Positions 26,251 to 37,483 are shown, numbered from the stretch's first letter. The stretch: DNA of 64,000 nt from Oryzomonas japonica (GCF_008802365.1 NZ_VZQZ01000001.1:496001-560000), one strand, 5' to 3'. Notes: generated by a model not told the origin, from the sequence alone. A program made the numbers and translations.

Positions 26251-28896
26251 ATGACAGGGAATGAGATTCGCGCACGTTTTCTGAAGTTTTTTGCCGAACG
26301 GGGGCATACGGTGGTGCCCAGTTCGGGCATCATCCCCAAGAACGACCCGACCCTGATGTTTACCAACGCGGGGATGAACCAGTTCAAGGACTGCTTCCTC
26401 GGGATGGAAAAGCGGGAGTACACCCGGGCGTGCAGCTCGCAGAAATGCGTGCGCGCCGGCGGCAAACACAACGACCTGGAAAATGTCGGGCGCACGGCCC
26501 GCCACCATACCTTCTTCGAGATGCTGGGCAATTTTTCCTTTGGCGATTACTTCAAGAAGGAGGCCATCGCCTATGCCTGGGAGTTTCTGACCAGGGATCT
26601 GGGGCTGGACAAGAACCGCCTGTATGTGTCCGTGTACAAAGAGGATGACGAAGCAGCCGATATCTGGCATCTCCAGGAGGGGATTCCCCGGGAGCGGATC
26701 TTCCGTTTCGGCGAGAAGGACAACTTCTGGTCCATGGGGGACACCGGTCCCTGCGGCCCCTGCTCGGAGATCTTCTACGACCAGGGACCCGAGGCGGGGT
26801 GCGGCAGCCCGGAGTGCACCGTTGGCTGCGACTGCGATCGCTACATGGAGATCTGGAACAACGTCTTCATGCAGTTCGACCGGTCGAGCGACGGCGTTCT
26901 GACGCCGTTGCCCAGGCCCTCGGTGGATACGGGGATGGGGCTGGAGCGTATTTCGGCGGTTATGCAGGGGGTCATCACCAACTATGACACCGACCTGATG
27001 CAGGGCATCATCAGACACGTGGAGCGGCTCTCGGGGAAAAAATACGGGGCCAACGAGAGGGACGATGTCTCCATGCGGGTCATCGCCGATCATTCGCGGG
27101 CCACAACCTTCCTGATCTGCGACGGGGCCTTGCCGAGCAACGAAGGGCGTGGCTACGTGCTGCGCCGTATCATGCGCCGTGCCGCACGCCATGCCAAGAT
27201 GTTAGGCTTTGCCGAGCCGATGCTCTACCATACGGTGGATGCGGTCCGCGACATGATGGGTGACGCCTACCCGGAACTGCTGGAGCGGGAGGCCTACATC
27301 AAAAAGGTCGTCCTGGCCGAGGAACAACGCTTCGCGGAAACCCTCGACCGCGGCCTGGCCATCCTGAACGATGAGGTCGCCTCCCTGCGCGCCGCCGGGA
27401 AGAATGTCATCCCGGGCGACACGCTCTTCAAACTGTACGATACCTATGGCTTCCCCACCGACCTGACCGCGGACATCGTGGAGAGCGAGGGTTTTACCAT
27501 CGACGAGGCCGGCTTCGAGACCTGCATGGGGACACAGCGGGAACAGGCCCGGGAACACTGGAAAGGGTCGGGAGAAGAGGGGATCGCCCAGGTGTTCAAG
27601 GAACTTCATAACTGCGGGGTGCGCAGCACCTTCGTGGGATACGACGAGATGTCGGTCTACGGACCGGTGGTGGCCATCGTCAGGGATGGGGTCGAGGTAG
27701 ACTCCGCGGTCGCCGGCGACTCGGTCGGGGTGATCACGGAAACGACCCCCTTCTACGGCGACTCCGGGGGGCAGAAGGGTGATGTGGGGATCATCTCCAC
27801 CGGCAATGCCCATCTGGAGGTATGCGCCACCAGCCGTCCCTACCCCGATCTGATCGTGCACCATGGCGTGGTGAAGGAAGGGGCGCTCAAAAAGGGGGAC
27901 GCCGCGGACCTGAAGGTGGCCCAGGCCACCCGGAACGCCACGGCCCGCAACCATACCGCCACCCACCTGCTCCAGTCGGCACTGCGCCAGGTCCTGGGCG
28001 ATCATGTCAAACAGGCCGGGTCGCTGGTCTCCGCCGATCGCCTGCGCTTCGACTTCACCCATTTCTCGGCCATGACCGCCGACGAGATCTGCCGGGTCGA
28101 GGACCTGGTCAACGCCTACATCATGGGCAACGATCAGGTGGTCACGAACCAGATGCAGATAGCGGAAGCCATCGAGGCCGGAGCTACGGCGCTCTTCGAC
28201 GAGAAGTACGGCGACACGGTGCGTGTGGTCAAGGTCGGCGACGTCAGTATGGAGCTGTGTGGCGGCACCCATGTGCGCGCTGCCGGGGATATCGGATTGT
28301 TCAAGGTCGTCGCCGAGACCGGCATCGCCGCCGGGGTGCGCCGCATCGAAGCCCTGACCGGCACCGGAGCCCTTGCCTTTGTCCGGCAGATGGAGGATGA
28401 ACAGCGGGCCATGGCCGCGCTGCTCAAGGCCGAGGGGGGCAACCCTCTGGAACGGCTTGAGCGGCTCCTCGCCCGCCAGAAGGAGTTCCAGCGGGAGATC
28501 GAGGCCCTGCAGGGCAAGCTCAACGCCGCCGCCTCGGGCGATCTGCTCGCTCAGGTCGTAGAGGTGCACGGCATGAAGCTTCTGGCCGTCAAGGTGGCGG
28601 TGGAGGATGTCAAGGCGCTGCGCGATCTCTCCGATACGCTGAAAGACCGTATTGGCGAGGGGGTCGTGGTTCTGGGCGCCGCCATCGGGGGCAAGGCCAA
28701 CCTGCTGGTGGCGGTTACCAAAGGCCTGATTGCCACCGTAAAGGCCGGTGATATAATTAAGCGTTTGGCGCCTCTCATCGGAGGCAGCGGGGGGGGCAAA
28801 CCCGAGTTGGCCCAGGCCGGCGGGTCCCAGCCCGAAAAGCTCGAAGAAGCCTTGTCTGCCGCCGCACAGATGCTGTCGGAGCTGGTGGGGTCATAA
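26251..28896 (+). CDS. alaS: Alanyl-tRNA synthetase
   Basis: AlaS charges tRNA-Ala and edits mischarged serine and glycine. The 881-residue product has the class II catalytic core at the N-terminus (motif 2 region [20 protein letters not shown]), the editing-domain metal site (NHTATHLL and CGGTHV), and a C-terminal coiled coil plus C-Ala domain with [15 protein letters not shown]. The start at 26251 follows GAGGAGACC. In E. coli AlaS represses its own transcription; nothing in this sequence shows that here. Confidence 0.98.
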   Translation: MTGNEIRARFLKFFAERGHTVVPSSGIIPKNDPTLMFTNAGMNQFKDCFLGMEKREYTRACSSQKCVRAGGKHNDLENVGRTARHHTFFEMLGNFSFGDYFKKEAIAYAWEFLTRDLGLDKNRLYVSVYKEDDEAADIWHLQEGIPRERIFRFGEKDNFWSMGDTGPCGPCSEIFYDQGPEAGCGSPECTVGCDCDRYMEIWNNVFMQFDRSSDGVLTPLPRPSVDTGMGLERISAVMQGVITNYDTDLMQGIIRHVERLSGKKYGANERDDVSMRVIADHSRATTFLICDGALPSNEGRGYVLRRIMRRAARHAKMLGFAEPMLYHTVDAVRDMMGDAYPELLEREAYIKKVVLAEEQRFAETLDRGLAILNDEVASLRAAGKNVIPGDTLFKLYDTYGFPTDLTADIVESEGFTIDEAGFETCMGTQREQAREHWKGSGEEGIAQVFKELHNCGVRSTFVGYDEMSVYGPVVAIVRDGVEVDSAVAGDSVGVITETTPFYGDSGGQKGDVGIISTGNAHLEVCATSRPYPDLIVHHGVVKEGALKKGDAADLKVAQATRNATARNHTATHLLQSALRQVLGDHVKQAGSLVSADRLRFDFTHFSAMTADEICRVEDLVNAYIMGNDQVVTNQMQIAEAIEAGATALFDEKYGDTVRVVKVGDVSMELCGGTHVRAAGDIGLFKVVAETGIAAGVRRIEALTGTGALAFVRQMEDEQRAMAALLKAEGGNPLERLERLLARQKEFQREIEALQGKLNAAASGDLLAQVVEVHGMKLLAVKVAVEDVKALRDLSDTLKDRIGEGVVVLGAAIGGKANLLVAVTKGLIATVKAGDIIKRLAPLIGGSGGGKPELAQAGGSQPEKLEEALSAAAQMLSELVGS

Positions 28897-28922
28897 TCTG
28901 AACAGGATGAACAGGTCGCGGA

Positions 28923-30035
28923 ATGACTTTGCAAATGTTGCATAACGAGGACTCCCCGTCGTCGGACCGGCCGGAAACGGTCCTTATCGTGGATGATGAA
29001 CGGGTTATCCGCGAGTTGTGCGAAAAGGTCCTCAAGGAGTATCATGTCCTTCAGGCCGGCAGTTGCGCAGAGGCGCTGCAAATCTACCAGAAGGAACATT
29101 GCGACCTGATCCTGACCGATGTGATGATGCCGGGTGGGTCGGGTATCGATCTGCTCAGCCAGGTGAAGACACTGGACCCCAACGCGGTCGTGGTCGTCAT
29201 GACCGGTTTTTCCCAGAAGGAGATCATTCTCAATGCCCTCAGGGAGGGAGCGGACGATTTCATCAACAAGCCCCTCAACCTGTTGCAGCTCCGGACCGCC
29301 GTAGAAAAGTCCCTGGCCAGAAAGCGGCTCAGGGAGGAGTTGGCCAGCCTCAAACGGCTTGATCGCTTCAAAAGCAACTTTCTCTCGCTGATTTCCCACA
29401 AACTGCGCACCCCGATTACCGCGATCTCGCTCTTTCTGCAGAATGTGGAAAAGGGCATCTACGATCAGAACGACCAGAACTTTCGCCAGAATATCAAGCT
29501 GGTCAATAACGAGGCCGACTATCTGGGGCGTCTGGTGTCGGACTTGCTCTCCTTCAGCAGGGTCATGGAGGGGCGTGAGGGGCTGAATCTGGAACCGTGC
29601 GACCTGAACAGCATTCTGGTGGAGGTCATAGGGGGATCGCAACGCAAAGAGGGGATCGAAACCGAGTTCAACCCATCGCCGCTGCCCGTACTGCGGCTTG
29701 ACCGGGGGAAGATTACCTTCGTCTTTCAGCAGGTCATTGAAAACGCCTACAAGTTTTCCGGCGAAACCGGGCATGTGTCCGTCACGTTGCGCACCACCGG
29801 AGACGCCGTGCACGTGGTTGTCTCCGATACCGGCATCGGTATCCCCCGGGAGGAGTTGTCCAAGGTGTTCGAGAAGTTCTATCAAGCCGACCCGGATAAT
29901 GCCGGTCAGGTGCGGGGCTTCGGTCTGGGGCTGTTCTACGCCCGCGAGTTTGTGCACCAGCATGGCGGCTCCATTACGATCGACAGCGAGCCCCAGCGGG
30001 GAAGTACGGTCACGGTGACGTTGCCGCTGCAATAA
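28923..30035 (+). CDS. Receiver domain-histidine kinase fusion
   Basis: A 370-residue soluble signalling protein. Residues 17-135 form a response-regulator receiver domain with phospho-acceptor D66 (LILTDVMMPGG). After a linker, a HisKA domain has H159 in ISHKLRTPI, and a HATPase domain has N-box ENAYKFSG, G1 VSDTGIGIP and G2 RGFGLGLFYA. No membrane segment or sensor domain is present, so input probably comes from a partner kinase acting on D66. It has no adjacent output regulator. It follows alaS by 26 bases, within a stretch of GAACAGGAT-type repeats. Confidence 0.88.
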   Translation: MTLQMLHNEDSPSSDRPETVLIVDDERVIRELCEKVLKEYHVLQAGSCAEALQIYQKEHCDLILTDVMMPGGSGIDLLSQVKTLDPNAVVVVMTGFSQKEIILNALREGADDFINKPLNLLQLRTAVEKSLARKRLREELASLKRLDRFKSNFLSLISHKLRTPITAISLFLQNVEKGIYDQNDQNFRQNIKLVNNEADYLGRLVSDLLSFSRVMEGREGLNLEPCDLNSILVEVIGGSQRKEGIETEFNPSPLPVLRLDRGKITFVFQQVIENAYKFSGETGHVSVTLRTTGDAVHVVVSDTGIGIPREELSKVFEKFYQADPDNAGQVRGFGLGLFYAREFVHQHGGSITIDSEPQRGSTVTVTLPLQ

Positions 30036-30043
30036 CCTTTTGC

Positions 30044-30185
30044 AGGCTGTTGAAAAACTATTGCGGAGAGCCGTCTGCGGCGTTGCGCGGTACTCGCAGC
30101 CGAGGCATAACTGGCTGTTATGCCTCGGCTGCTCCGTTCCGGGCGCCTGGCATCCGGCCTTCCTCATGACGTTTTTCAACAACCT
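30044..30185. repeat. Palindromic intergenic repeat, copy A2
   Basis: The ends AGGCTGTTGAAAAAC and GTTTTTCAACAACCT are inverted repeats with one mismatch. The centre folds as GCCGAGGCATAAC...GTTATGCCTCGGC, a 13-bp hairpin. The ends match copy A1; the core differs. It fills most of the gap between the kinase gene and argB. Confidence 0.75.
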
Positions 30186-30267
30186 GTTTGAGATTTTGCC
30201 CGCTTTACGGTAAACTGCCACCTTTCCGGTCGGCAGTTTTATTTTTAGGGGATCAAGGTACGGCTCT

Positions 30268-31152
30268 ATGATGATGGAACACCTGATAGGGAAGGCCAAT
30301 ACGCTGATGGAGGCGCTGCCGTACATCAGGCGTTTTTCGGGAAAGACCTTTGTCATTAAATACGGCGGTCATGCCATGGCGGACGAAAGGCTAAAGGCCT
30401 CGTTCGCCCTGGATGTGATCATGCTCAAGTCCCTGGGGATCAACGCGGTCATCGTGCACGGCGGAGGCCCGCAGATCAACCAGACCCTCAAGCGCTACGG
30501 GATCGAGTCCGAGTTTGTTCGCGGCATGCGGGTCACCGACGCAGAAACCATGTCGGTGGTGGAGATGGTGCTGGTGGGCCAGGTGAACAAGGAGGTCGTC
30601 GGCTACCTGAACCATCACGGCGGCCGGGCCGTCGGGCTTTCCGGCAAGGACGGCACCCTGCTTTTGTCCAAGAAGCTGCTTCTGGAGGCCAAGGCGGAGG
30701 ATGGCTCCCGCGAGTTGGTGGACATCGGCTATGTGGGGGATGTGGTCAAGGTCAACACCGACCTGATCAGGACCCTGGAGAGCGGGAAGTACCTGCCGGT
30801 GATCGCCCCGGTGGGGGTCGGACCGGAAGGGGAGAGCTACAACATCAACGCCGACCTGGTGGCCGGCCGGGTGGCGGCCGCCTTGAACGCCGAGAAACTG
30901 ATCTTGTTGACCGATATCGAGGGGGTCAAGGACAAGAACGGCACGCTTCTGGGCAGCATCGCCGTGGCCGACATGCACCGCCTGATCGAGGAAGAGGCCA
31001 TTACCGGCGGCATGATCCCCAAGGTGGTCTGCTGCGCCGACGCCCTGAACGAAGGGGTCAAAAAGGCCCATATCATCGATGGCCGGGTGGAGCACGCCGT
31101 GTTGCTGGAGATATTTACCGATGGCGGCATCGGCACGGAGATCGTGAAATGA
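30268..31152 (+). CDS. argB: Acetylglutamate kinase
   Basis: ArgB phosphorylates N-acetylglutamate, the second step of arginine synthesis. The 294-residue product has the amino-acid-kinase signatures IKYGGHAM (near residue 31) and VHGGGPQIN, and the nucleotide-binding loop GGMIPKV. An N-terminal helix (about residues 1-24) before the kinase core is typical of hexameric, arginine-inhibited forms, so feedback control by arginine is likely. It is the first of five arg genes in a row. Confidence 0.96.
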   Translation: MMMEHLIGKANTLMEALPYIRRFSGKTFVIKYGGHAMADERLKASFALDVIMLKSLGINAVIVHGGGPQINQTLKRYGIESEFVRGMRVTDAETMSVVEMVLVGQVNKEVVGYLNHHGGRAVGLSGKDGTLLLSKKLLLEAKAEDGSRELVDIGYVGDVVKVNTDLIRTLESGKYLPVIAPVGVGPEGESYNINADLVAGRVAAALNAEKLILLTDIEGVKDKNGTLLGSIAVADMHRLIEEEAITGGMIPKVVCCADALNEGVKKAHIIDGRVEHAVLLEIFTDGGIGTEIVK

Positions 31153-31154
31153 AA

Positions 31155-31329
31155 CCTGAATCCGTGACGCCTCCATGCCTCCGCTGGTCCGGAAGGCCTC
31201 TGCCTTTGCGTTTGAAGAGTTTGCGACGATCAGGCGGGGTGCCAGCACGTGAGTGATCTGGTGCGACAGGGCGGCGTGCGGGCCCCGGCTCCTCCGGGCA
31301 CTATGGCATTCCGGCGTCACGAATTCAGG
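31155..31329. repeat. Palindromic element D between argB and argD
   Basis: The ends CCTGAATCCGTGACGCC (31155-31171) and GGCGTCACGAATTCAGG (31313-31329) are 17-base inverted repeats with one mismatch. The 175-bp element has no frame and no similarity to copies A or B by eye. Confidence 0.65.
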
Positions 31330-31369
31330 CGAAGGGTCAAATAAACGCTTTTCATAGATTGGAAACGCA

Positions 31370-32566
31370 ATGAACACACAACAATGGATAGAAAAGTCGG
31401 ACAAATACATCATGAGGACCTACGGACGCTACCCCATCGTGCCGGTCAAGGGGCAGGGGTGCCGCCTGTGGGATGCCGACGGCAAGGAATACCTTGATTT
31501 CCTCGGCGGAGTCGCGGTCAACAACCTGGGGCACTGCCATCCCGCGGTCGTCGCTGCCCTGCAAAAACAGGCCGCCGAACTGATCCACTGCTCCAACTAT
31601 TACCAGATCCCGCAACAGATCGAACTGGCCGAGTTGTTGTGCAGCCATTCCTTTGCCGACAAGGCCTTTTTCTGCAACTCCGGGGCTGAGGCCAACGAGG
31701 CGGCCATCAAGCTGGCACGCAAGTACAGCCGCGACAAGTTCGGCCCCGAACGCTACGAGATCATTACCGCCGCCGAGTCGTTCCACGGCCGCACCATGGC
31801 GACCGTTTCCGCCACCGGCCAGGAGAAGGTGCAGCGTTTCTTCGATCCGCTGCTGCACGGCTTCAAACATGTCCCCTTCGACGATGTCACCGCACTGGAG
31901 GCGGCTGTCACGCCCAACACCTGCGCCGTTATGCTGGAACCGATCCAGGGGGAAGGGGGCGTCAATGTGCCGTCACCCGATTACTTCCGAGAGGTGCGCC
32001 GCATCTGCGACCAGCACGGCCTGATCCTGATCTTCGACGAGGTACAGGTGGGCATGGGGCGTACCGGCAAGCTCTTCGCCTACGAGCACTTCGACGTGCT
32101 TCCCGACATCATGACCCTGGCCAAGGCCCTGGCCGGCGGTGCGCCCATCGGCACCATGCTGGCCCGGGACGAGTTTGCCGCCGCCTTTGTGCCCGGCACC
32201 CACGGCTCCACCTTCGGCGGCAATCCGCTGGTCTGCGCGGCGGCCATCGCCACGGTGCACACCATCCTGGAAGAGGGGATTCTCAACCACACCGAGGAGA
32301 TCGGCGAGTACCTGCTGGGCGAGTTGAAAGCCTTGGGAAAGAAGTACCCCTTTGTCAAGGAGGTGCGCGGCATCGGCCTGATGATCGGCATGAGCCTGAC
32401 GATCCCCGGTGCCGAGATCGTCAAGAAGGGGCACAGCCGCGGCCTGCTGCTCAACGTGACCCATGACACGGTGCTGCGTTTCGTGCCGCCCTTGGTGGTC
32501 ACCAAACAGGAAATAACACAAATGATAGCGATCCTCGACGGCATTCTGGCCGAGGTCGGGGCATAA
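31370..32566 (+). CDS. argD: Acetylornithine aminotransferase
   Basis: ArgD is a PLP enzyme that converts N-acetylglutamate semialdehyde to N-acetylornithine; many members also act in lysine synthesis. The 398-residue product shows FCNSGAEANEAAIKLARKY, the cofactor aspartate region LIFDEVQVGMGRTG, and the PLP lysine in TLAKALAGGAPIG. It is 12 bases upstream of argF. Only a weak ribosome binding site (TTGGAAA) precedes the start. Confidence 0.95.
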   Translation: MNTQQWIEKSDKYIMRTYGRYPIVPVKGQGCRLWDADGKEYLDFLGGVAVNNLGHCHPAVVAALQKQAAELIHCSNYYQIPQQIELAELLCSHSFADKAFFCNSGAEANEAAIKLARKYSRDKFGPERYEIITAAESFHGRTMATVSATGQEKVQRFFDPLLHGFKHVPFDDVTALEAAVTPNTCAVMLEPIQGEGGVNVPSPDYFREVRRICDQHGLILIFDEVQVGMGRTGKLFAYEHFDVLPDIMTLAKALAGGAPIGTMLARDEFAAAFVPGTHGSTFGGNPLVCAAAIATVHTILEEGILNHTEEIGEYLLGELKALGKKYPFVKEVRGIGLMIGMSLTIPGAEIVKKGHSRGLLLNVTHDTVLRFVPPLVVTKQEITQMIAILDGILAEVGA

Positions 32567-32578
32567 ACGGAGGAGAGA

Positions 32579-33490
32579 ATGGCGCGGCACTTTCTGGCGT
32601 TGCACGATTACGACAAAACAGAACTCGACGGCATGCTGACCCTGGCGCGGGAGCTGAAGGAGAAGCAGAAACAGGGCGTCCCCCACCGGCTTCTGGACGG
32701 CAAGGCCCTGGCCATGATCTTCGAGAAGTCCTCCACCCGGACCCGCATCTCCTTCGAGGTGGGGATGTTTCAACTGGGGGGGCACGGCCTCTTCATTTCC
32801 AACCGGGATTCCCAGATCGGGCGCGGCGAGCCGATCAGGGATACGGCCCGGGTCATGTCCCGCTACTGCGACGGCGTGATGATCAGGACCTTCGGCCAGG
32901 AGATCGTGGACGAATTCGCCCGCTACGCCTCCGTGCCGGTTATCAACGGCCTGACCGACCTGTTCCATCCCTGTCAGATCATGGCCGACCTGCTGACGGT
33001 CCTGGAACACAAGCGCACCTACGAGGGGCTGAAGTTTGCCTGGGTGGGGGACGGCAACAACATGGCCAACACCTGGATCGAGGCGGCGGCTATCTTCGGC
33101 TTCGACCTGGCCCTGGCCTGCCCGGCCGGTTACCGGCCGGACCAGGCGGTGCTGGCCTGGGCCGATGCCAAGGCCCCGGGCAGGATCACCGTGACGGACG
33201 ATCCGAAGGCGGCGGTCAAGGATGCCCACGTGCTTAACACCGATGTGTGGGCCAGCATGGGGCAGGAGTCTGAGCAGAAGGAGCGGGAACGGGCCTTTGC
33301 CGGCTACTGTCTGGATGACGCCCTGCTGGCCCTGGCCAAGCCGGACGCCATCGTCCTGCACTGCCTCCCCGCCCACCGCGGCGAGGAGATCGCCGACTCG
33401 GTCATCGAAGGGAAAAACTCGGTGGTCTGGGACGAGGCCGAGAACCGGCTGCATGTGCAGAAGGCGATCATGGCCACACTCATGGGATAG
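32579..33490 (+). CDS. argF: Ornithine carbamoyltransferase
   Basis: ArgF makes citrulline from ornithine and carbamoyl phosphate. The 303-residue product has the carbamoyl-phosphate loop SSTRTR at 51-56, the HPCQIMADLLT segment, and the ornithine-side HCLPAHRGEE near residue 262. AAACGGAGGAGAG precedes the start. Downstream, two tandem palindromic repeats separate it from argG. Confidence 0.96.
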   Translation: MARHFLALHDYDKTELDGMLTLARELKEKQKQGVPHRLLDGKALAMIFEKSSTRTRISFEVGMFQLGGHGLFISNRDSQIGRGEPIRDTARVMSRYCDGVMIRTFGQEIVDEFARYASVPVINGLTDLFHPCQIMADLLTVLEHKRTYEGLKFAWVGDGNNMANTWIEAAAIFGFDLALACPAGYRPDQAVLAWADAKAPGRITVTDDPKAAVKDAHVLNTDVWASMGQESEQKERERAFAGYCLDDALLALAKPDAIVLHCLPAHRGEEIADSVIEGKNSVVWDEAENRLHVQKAIMATLMG

Positions 33491-33764
33491 ATAGAAGCGC
33501 CGCTTTTCCGCCATCTCTGCGTTGCCCTGCGGGAATTCCTTGTGCGACGTGGCGCTGCCACGCCTCCGCGGATTCCCTTGGGCGCCTTGACCTGACGAAA
33601 AATCGACGCTTCTTTGGGCAATTCATCCGTGGGGTAGAAACACCGCTTTTCCGCCATCTCGGCGTTGCCCTGCGGGAACCCCTTGTGCGAGGTGGTGTTG
33701 CCACGCCTGCACTGATTTTCCTTGGCACCCTGGCCTGACGAAACAGCGACGTTTTTTGGGATAT
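33491..33764. repeat. Two tandem palindromic repeats, copies B1 and B2
   Basis: B1 starts at 33491 and B2 at about 33635, a period of about 143 bases. Shared segments include CCGCTTTTCCGCCATCTC, GCGTTGCCCTGCGGGAA and CCTTGTGCGA. B1 ends pair with each other (AGAAGCG near 33493 with CGCTTCT near 33606). The core of B1 (GCGCTGCCACGCCTCCGCGG) is nearly the same as that of copy A1. They fill the argF-argG gap and no gene is seen. Confidence 0.75.
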
Positions 33765-33792
33765 TCATACTAATCCGTTAAAGGAGAAGCAC

Positions 33793-35022
33793 ATGGCAAA
33801 AATTCAGAAACAGGAAATCAAGAAGATCGTCCTGGCCTACTCGGGCGGCCTGGATACCTCCATCATCCTCAAATGGCTCAAAAACGAGTACGGCTGCAAG
33901 GTCGTCGCCTTTTCCGCCGATCTGGGGCAGGGGGACGAACTGGCGCCGATCCGCGAGAAGGCCCTGGCCACCGGCGCCGACAAGGTCTACATCGACGACC
34001 TGCGGGAAGAGTTCGTGCGGGATTTCGTGTTCCCCATGTTCCGCGCCAGCGCCATCTACGAGGGGCATTACCTGCTGGGGACCTCCATCGCCCGGCCGCT
34101 GATCGCCAAGCGCCAGATGGAGATCGCCGCCAAGGAGAAATGCGACGCCGTCTCCCACGGCGCCACCGGCAAGGGGAACGACCAGGTCCGTTTCGAACTG
34201 GCCTACTACCACTTCAACCCGGCCATCAAGGTCGTGGCCCCCTGGCGCGAATGGGACCTGAACAGCCGCCAGGCCCTCATCGAGTACGCCAAGAAGAACG
34301 GCATCCCGATCCCGGTCACCAAGAAGCGCCCCTGGTCCTCGGACCGCAACATGCTCCACATCTCCTTCGAGGGGGGCATCCTGGAGGACACCTGGGCCGA
34401 GGCGCCCGAAGAGATGTACGTATTGACCACGTCGCCGGAAAAGGCCCCCAACAAGCCGCAGTACGTAGAGATCGAGTTCAAGAACGGCAACGCCGTGGCC
34501 GTGGACGGCGAGCAGATGACGCCGGCCCAGTTGCTGGCCCACCTCAACTTCCTGGGGGGCCAGCACGGCATCGGCCGGGTGGACCTGCTGGAAAACCGCT
34601 CGGTGGGCATGAAGTCCCGGGGCGTGTACGAGACCCCCGGCGGCACCATCCTGCGCGAAGCCCACTCGGCGGTTGAGCAGATCACCATGGACCGCGAAGT
34701 CCTGCGTATCCGCGACAGCCTCATCCCCGAGTACGCCCGGCAGGTCTACGGCGGCTACTGGTTCTCCCCCGAGCGCCAGATGCTCCAGACCCTGATCGAC
34801 GATTCCCAGAAGTGCGTCAACGGCGTGGCCCGCGTCAAGCTGTACAAGGGGCTCTGCCGCACCGTGGGGCGCAAGTCCGACACCGACTCGCTCTTCAATC
34901 TGGATTTCGCCACCTTCGAGAAGGACCAGGTCTACAACCAGGCCGACGCCGAGGGCTTCATCAAGATCAATTCCCTCAGGCTGCGGATCCGCTCGTTGAT
35001 GCAGGCTAACCGGAAGAAGTAG
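33793..35022 (+). CDS. argG: Argininosuccinate synthase
   Basis: ArgG joins citrulline and aspartate with ATP cleavage. The 409-residue product has the PP-loop AYSGGLDTS at residues 15-23, the [13 protein letters not shown] segment and the citrulline-binding [12 protein letters not shown]. The length is typical of bacterial ArgG. TAAAGGAGAAGC precedes the start. Confidence 0.97.
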   Translation: MAKIQKQEIKKIVLAYSGGLDTSIILKWLKNEYGCKVVAFSADLGQGDELAPIREKALATGADKVYIDDLREEFVRDFVFPMFRASAIYEGHYLLGTSIARPLIAKRQMEIAAKEKCDAVSHGATGKGNDQVRFELAYYHFNPAIKVVAPWREWDLNSRQALIEYAKKNGIPIPVTKKRPWSSDRNMLHISFEGGILEDTWAEAPEEMYVLTTSPEKAPNKPQYVEIEFKNGNAVAVDGEQMTPAQLLAHLNFLGGQHGIGRVDLLENRSVGMKSRGVYETPGGTILREAHSAVEQITMDREVLRIRDSLIPEYARQVYGGYWFSPERQMLQTLIDDSQKCVNGVARVKLYKGLCRTVGRKSDTDSLFNLDFATFEKDQVYNQADAEGFIKINSLRLRIRSLMQANRKK

Positions 35023-35057
35023 GGTTTTTCCGGTACAGGCTGTCTGTTGAACACGGA

Positions 35058-35085
35058 GGGGCATGACTATGTTATGCCCCTTTGC
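35058..35085 (+). terminator. Weak terminator-like hairpin after argG
   Basis: GGGGCAT pairs with ATGCCCC around a nine-base loop, followed by TTTGCT. The short T-run makes full termination doubtful. Confidence 0.45.
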
Positions 35086-35226
35086 TGTATCCGATCCCCT
35101 TCCCTTGCCGGAAGCTTTATCGCCAGGAAGAAAAAGCCGTACGTCTCCGCTTTGAATTTATCCATTTTTCACGTATAGTATCGCCCGACATCAACTTTAC
35201 TCCCAAACACGAGGAACCGAGATACC

Positions 35227-36603
35227 ATGTCCAAAGACAAGCTGTGGGGCGGCCGCTTCACCCAGCCCACCGATAAGTTCGTCGAGGAGTTCACCGCCTC
35301 GATCCAGTTCGACAAGCGCCTCTATCATCAGGATATCCGGGGCTCTATCGCCCACGCCCGCATGCTGGGCAAACAGGGGATCATCCCCATGGAGGATGTG
35401 GAGCAGATCGTCCACGGCCTGCAACAGATCCTGCAGCAGATCGAGGCCGGCGAGTTCGACTTCTCCATCGCCCTGGAAGATATCCACATGAATATCGAGG
35501 CCAGGCTCTCCGCCAAGATCGGCGAGGCGGGCAAACGCCTGCATACCGGCCGCTCGCGCAACGATCAGGTGGCCCTGGATATCCGCCTCTACCTGCGGGA
35601 CGAGATCGTGGATATCGCCACCTATCTGGATCTGCTGATCGACGCCCTGCTTGGGCAGGCCGAGGCGAACCTGGATGTGATCATGCCCGGCTTCACCCAT
35701 CTGCAGACCGCCCAGCCGATCCTGTTCAGCCATCACCTGATGGCCTATGTGGAGATGCTTACGCGGGACAAGGGGCGCATGGAGGATTGCCTGAAACGGG
35801 TCAATGTCCTCCCCCTGGGAGCCGGCGCCCTGGCCGGTACGACCTTTCCCATCGACCGGGAGTACGTGGCCGAGCAACTGAACTTCCCCGCCATTACCCG
35901 CAACTCCCTGGACTCGGTCTCGGACCGGGATTTTGCCCTGGAGTTCCTGGCTGCGTCATCGATCATCATGATGCACCTGTCCCGCTTTTCCGAGGAGTTG
36001 ATCCTCTGGTCCACCAGCGAGTTCAGGTTCATCGAACTGTCGGACGGCTTCTGCACCGGTTCGTCCATCATGCCCCAGAAAAAGAACCCTGACGTGCCCG
36101 AACTGGTGCGGGGCAAGACCGGCAGGGTCTACGGCAACCTGATGGCGCTCCTGACGGTGATGAAGTCTTTGCCGCTGGCCTACAACAAGGACATGCAGGA
36201 GGACAAGGAGCCGCTTTTCGACACCATCGACACGGTCAAGGGGAGCCTCAAGATCTTTGCCGACATGATCAGGGAGATGCGGGTCAACGGGGAGACCATG
36301 CGCCGTGCCGCCGGTTACGGTTTTTCCACCGCCACCGATGTGGCCGACTACCTGGTGCGCAAGGGGCTTCCCTTCCGCGACGCCCATGAGGTGGTGGGGA
36401 AGGCGGTTGCCTACTGCGTGGAGAACGAAATGGACATCACCGATCTCTCCCTGGCCGAGTGGCAACTGTTTTCGGCCAAGATCGACAACGATATCTTCGC
36501 GGCCATAACCGTCGAGGCCAGCGTCAATGCCCGTAATGTCCCCGGCGGCACCGCCAGGGCGCGGGTTGAGAGCGAAATTCGCGCCGCGCGAGAGGGAAAG
36601 TAG
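35227..36603 (+). CDS. argH: Argininosuccinate lyase
   Basis: ArgH cleaves argininosuccinate to arginine and fumarate, the last step of the pathway. The 458-residue product starts with [18 protein letters not shown] and carries the fumarase-superfamily signature [12 protein letters not shown] and the [13 protein letters not shown] loop. It ends seven bases before an ExeA-like ATPase gene, so the arg transcript may run on into that cluster. Confidence 0.97.
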   Translation: MSKDKLWGGRFTQPTDKFVEEFTASIQFDKRLYHQDIRGSIAHARMLGKQGIIPMEDVEQIVHGLQQILQQIEAGEFDFSIALEDIHMNIEARLSAKIGEAGKRLHTGRSRNDQVALDIRLYLRDEIVDIATYLDLLIDALLGQAEANLDVIMPGFTHLQTAQPILFSHHLMAYVEMLTRDKGRMEDCLKRVNVLPLGAGALAGTTFPIDREYVAEQLNFPAITRNSLDSVSDRDFALEFLAASSIIMMHLSRFSEELILWSTSEFRFIELSDGFCTGSSIMPQKKNPDVPELVRGKTGRVYGNLMALLTVMKSLPLAYNKDMQEDKEPLFDTIDTVKGSLKIFADMIREMRVNGETMRRAAGYGFSTATDVADYLVRKGLPFRDAHEVVGKAVAYCVENEMDITDLSLAEWQLFSAKIDNDIFAAITVEASVNARNVPGGTARARVESEIRAAREGK

Positions 36604-36609
36604 CGTCCG

Positions 36610-37473
36610 ATGTATTGTGATTTTTTCGGATTCACCGAAAAGCCGTTTACGATCACGCCCAATCCCCACTTTATCTACCTGAGCGGCAACCATCGGGAAG
36701 CGTTTGCCCACCTTTTGTACGGCATCGACAGCCATGCCGGTTTCATCGCCATGACCGGCGAGGTGGGAACCGGCAAGACCACGGTGCTGCGTACCCTGTT
36801 GTCGCAACTGGACCCGGAAAAGTACAAGAGCGCCCTGATCTTCAACCCCTGCCTGTCGGGTGAACAGCTTCTGGCCAGCATCTGCCGCGATTTCGGCATC
36901 GAGACCGCCGAGAAGAACAGTTTTGCCTACCTGGAGGCCCTCAACCGTTACCTTTTGGAGCAGAATGCCGCCGGCCGCACCCTGGTGCTGGTCGTCGATG
37001 AGGCCCAGAACCTGGCACCGGAGGTCCTGGAGCAGGTGCGCCTCATCTCCAACCTGGAGACGGAGCGGGACAAGCTGATCCAGATCATCCTGGCCGGGCA
37101 GCCCGAGCTCGACGACGTCTTCAACCGCCACGACCTGCGGCAGCTCAACCAGCGCATCACGGTCCGCTGCAGGCTGTCGCCCATGGGGCTGGACGACACG
37201 AAGGAGTATATCAGCCATCGCGTGAAGATCTCCGGAAGCCGCATCCCCCGCCTGTTCTCCCCTGGTGCGGTGAAACAGATCTACCGCTTTTCGGGCGGCA
37301 TCCCCCGCCTTATCAACGTTGCCTGCGAACAATCGCTGCTCCTGGCCTGGACGCGGGAAAGCCTGACGGTAACGCCGGACATCGCCGCCCGGGTCATAGC
37401 CGAAGCAGGGGCCGTGGCCCCCCGCAGGGGATTGTGGGAACGAATCACCGGACTATTCTTCTCGGGAAAGTGA
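36610..37473 (+). CDS. ExeA/GspA-like AAA ATPase
   Basis: A 287-residue ATPase of the ExeA family. The N-terminus (MYCDFFGFTEKPFTITPNPH) is diagnostic. Walker A is GEVGTGKT at 50-57 and Walker B is LVLVVDEAQ near 125-132. Unlike Aeromonas ExeA it lacks a membrane helix and peptidoglycan-binding tail. In type II secretion systems GspA works with GspB to place the secretin in the cell wall. The next gene is GspB-like, so a related assembly role is likely, although no other secretion genes are here. Confidence 0.85.
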   Translation: MYCDFFGFTEKPFTITPNPHFIYLSGNHREAFAHLLYGIDSHAGFIAMTGEVGTGKTTVLRTLLSQLDPEKYKSALIFNPCLSGEQLLASICRDFGIETAEKNSFAYLEALNRYLLEQNAAGRTLVLVVDEAQNLAPEVLEQVRLISNLETERDKLIQIILAGQPELDDVFNRHDLRQLNQRITVRCRLSPMGLDDTKEYISHRVKISGSRIPRLFSPGAVKQIYRFSGGIPRLINVACEQSLLLAWTRESLTVTPDIAARVIAEAGAVAPRRGLWERITGLFFSGK

Positions 37474-37483
37474 ATAGAAATCT

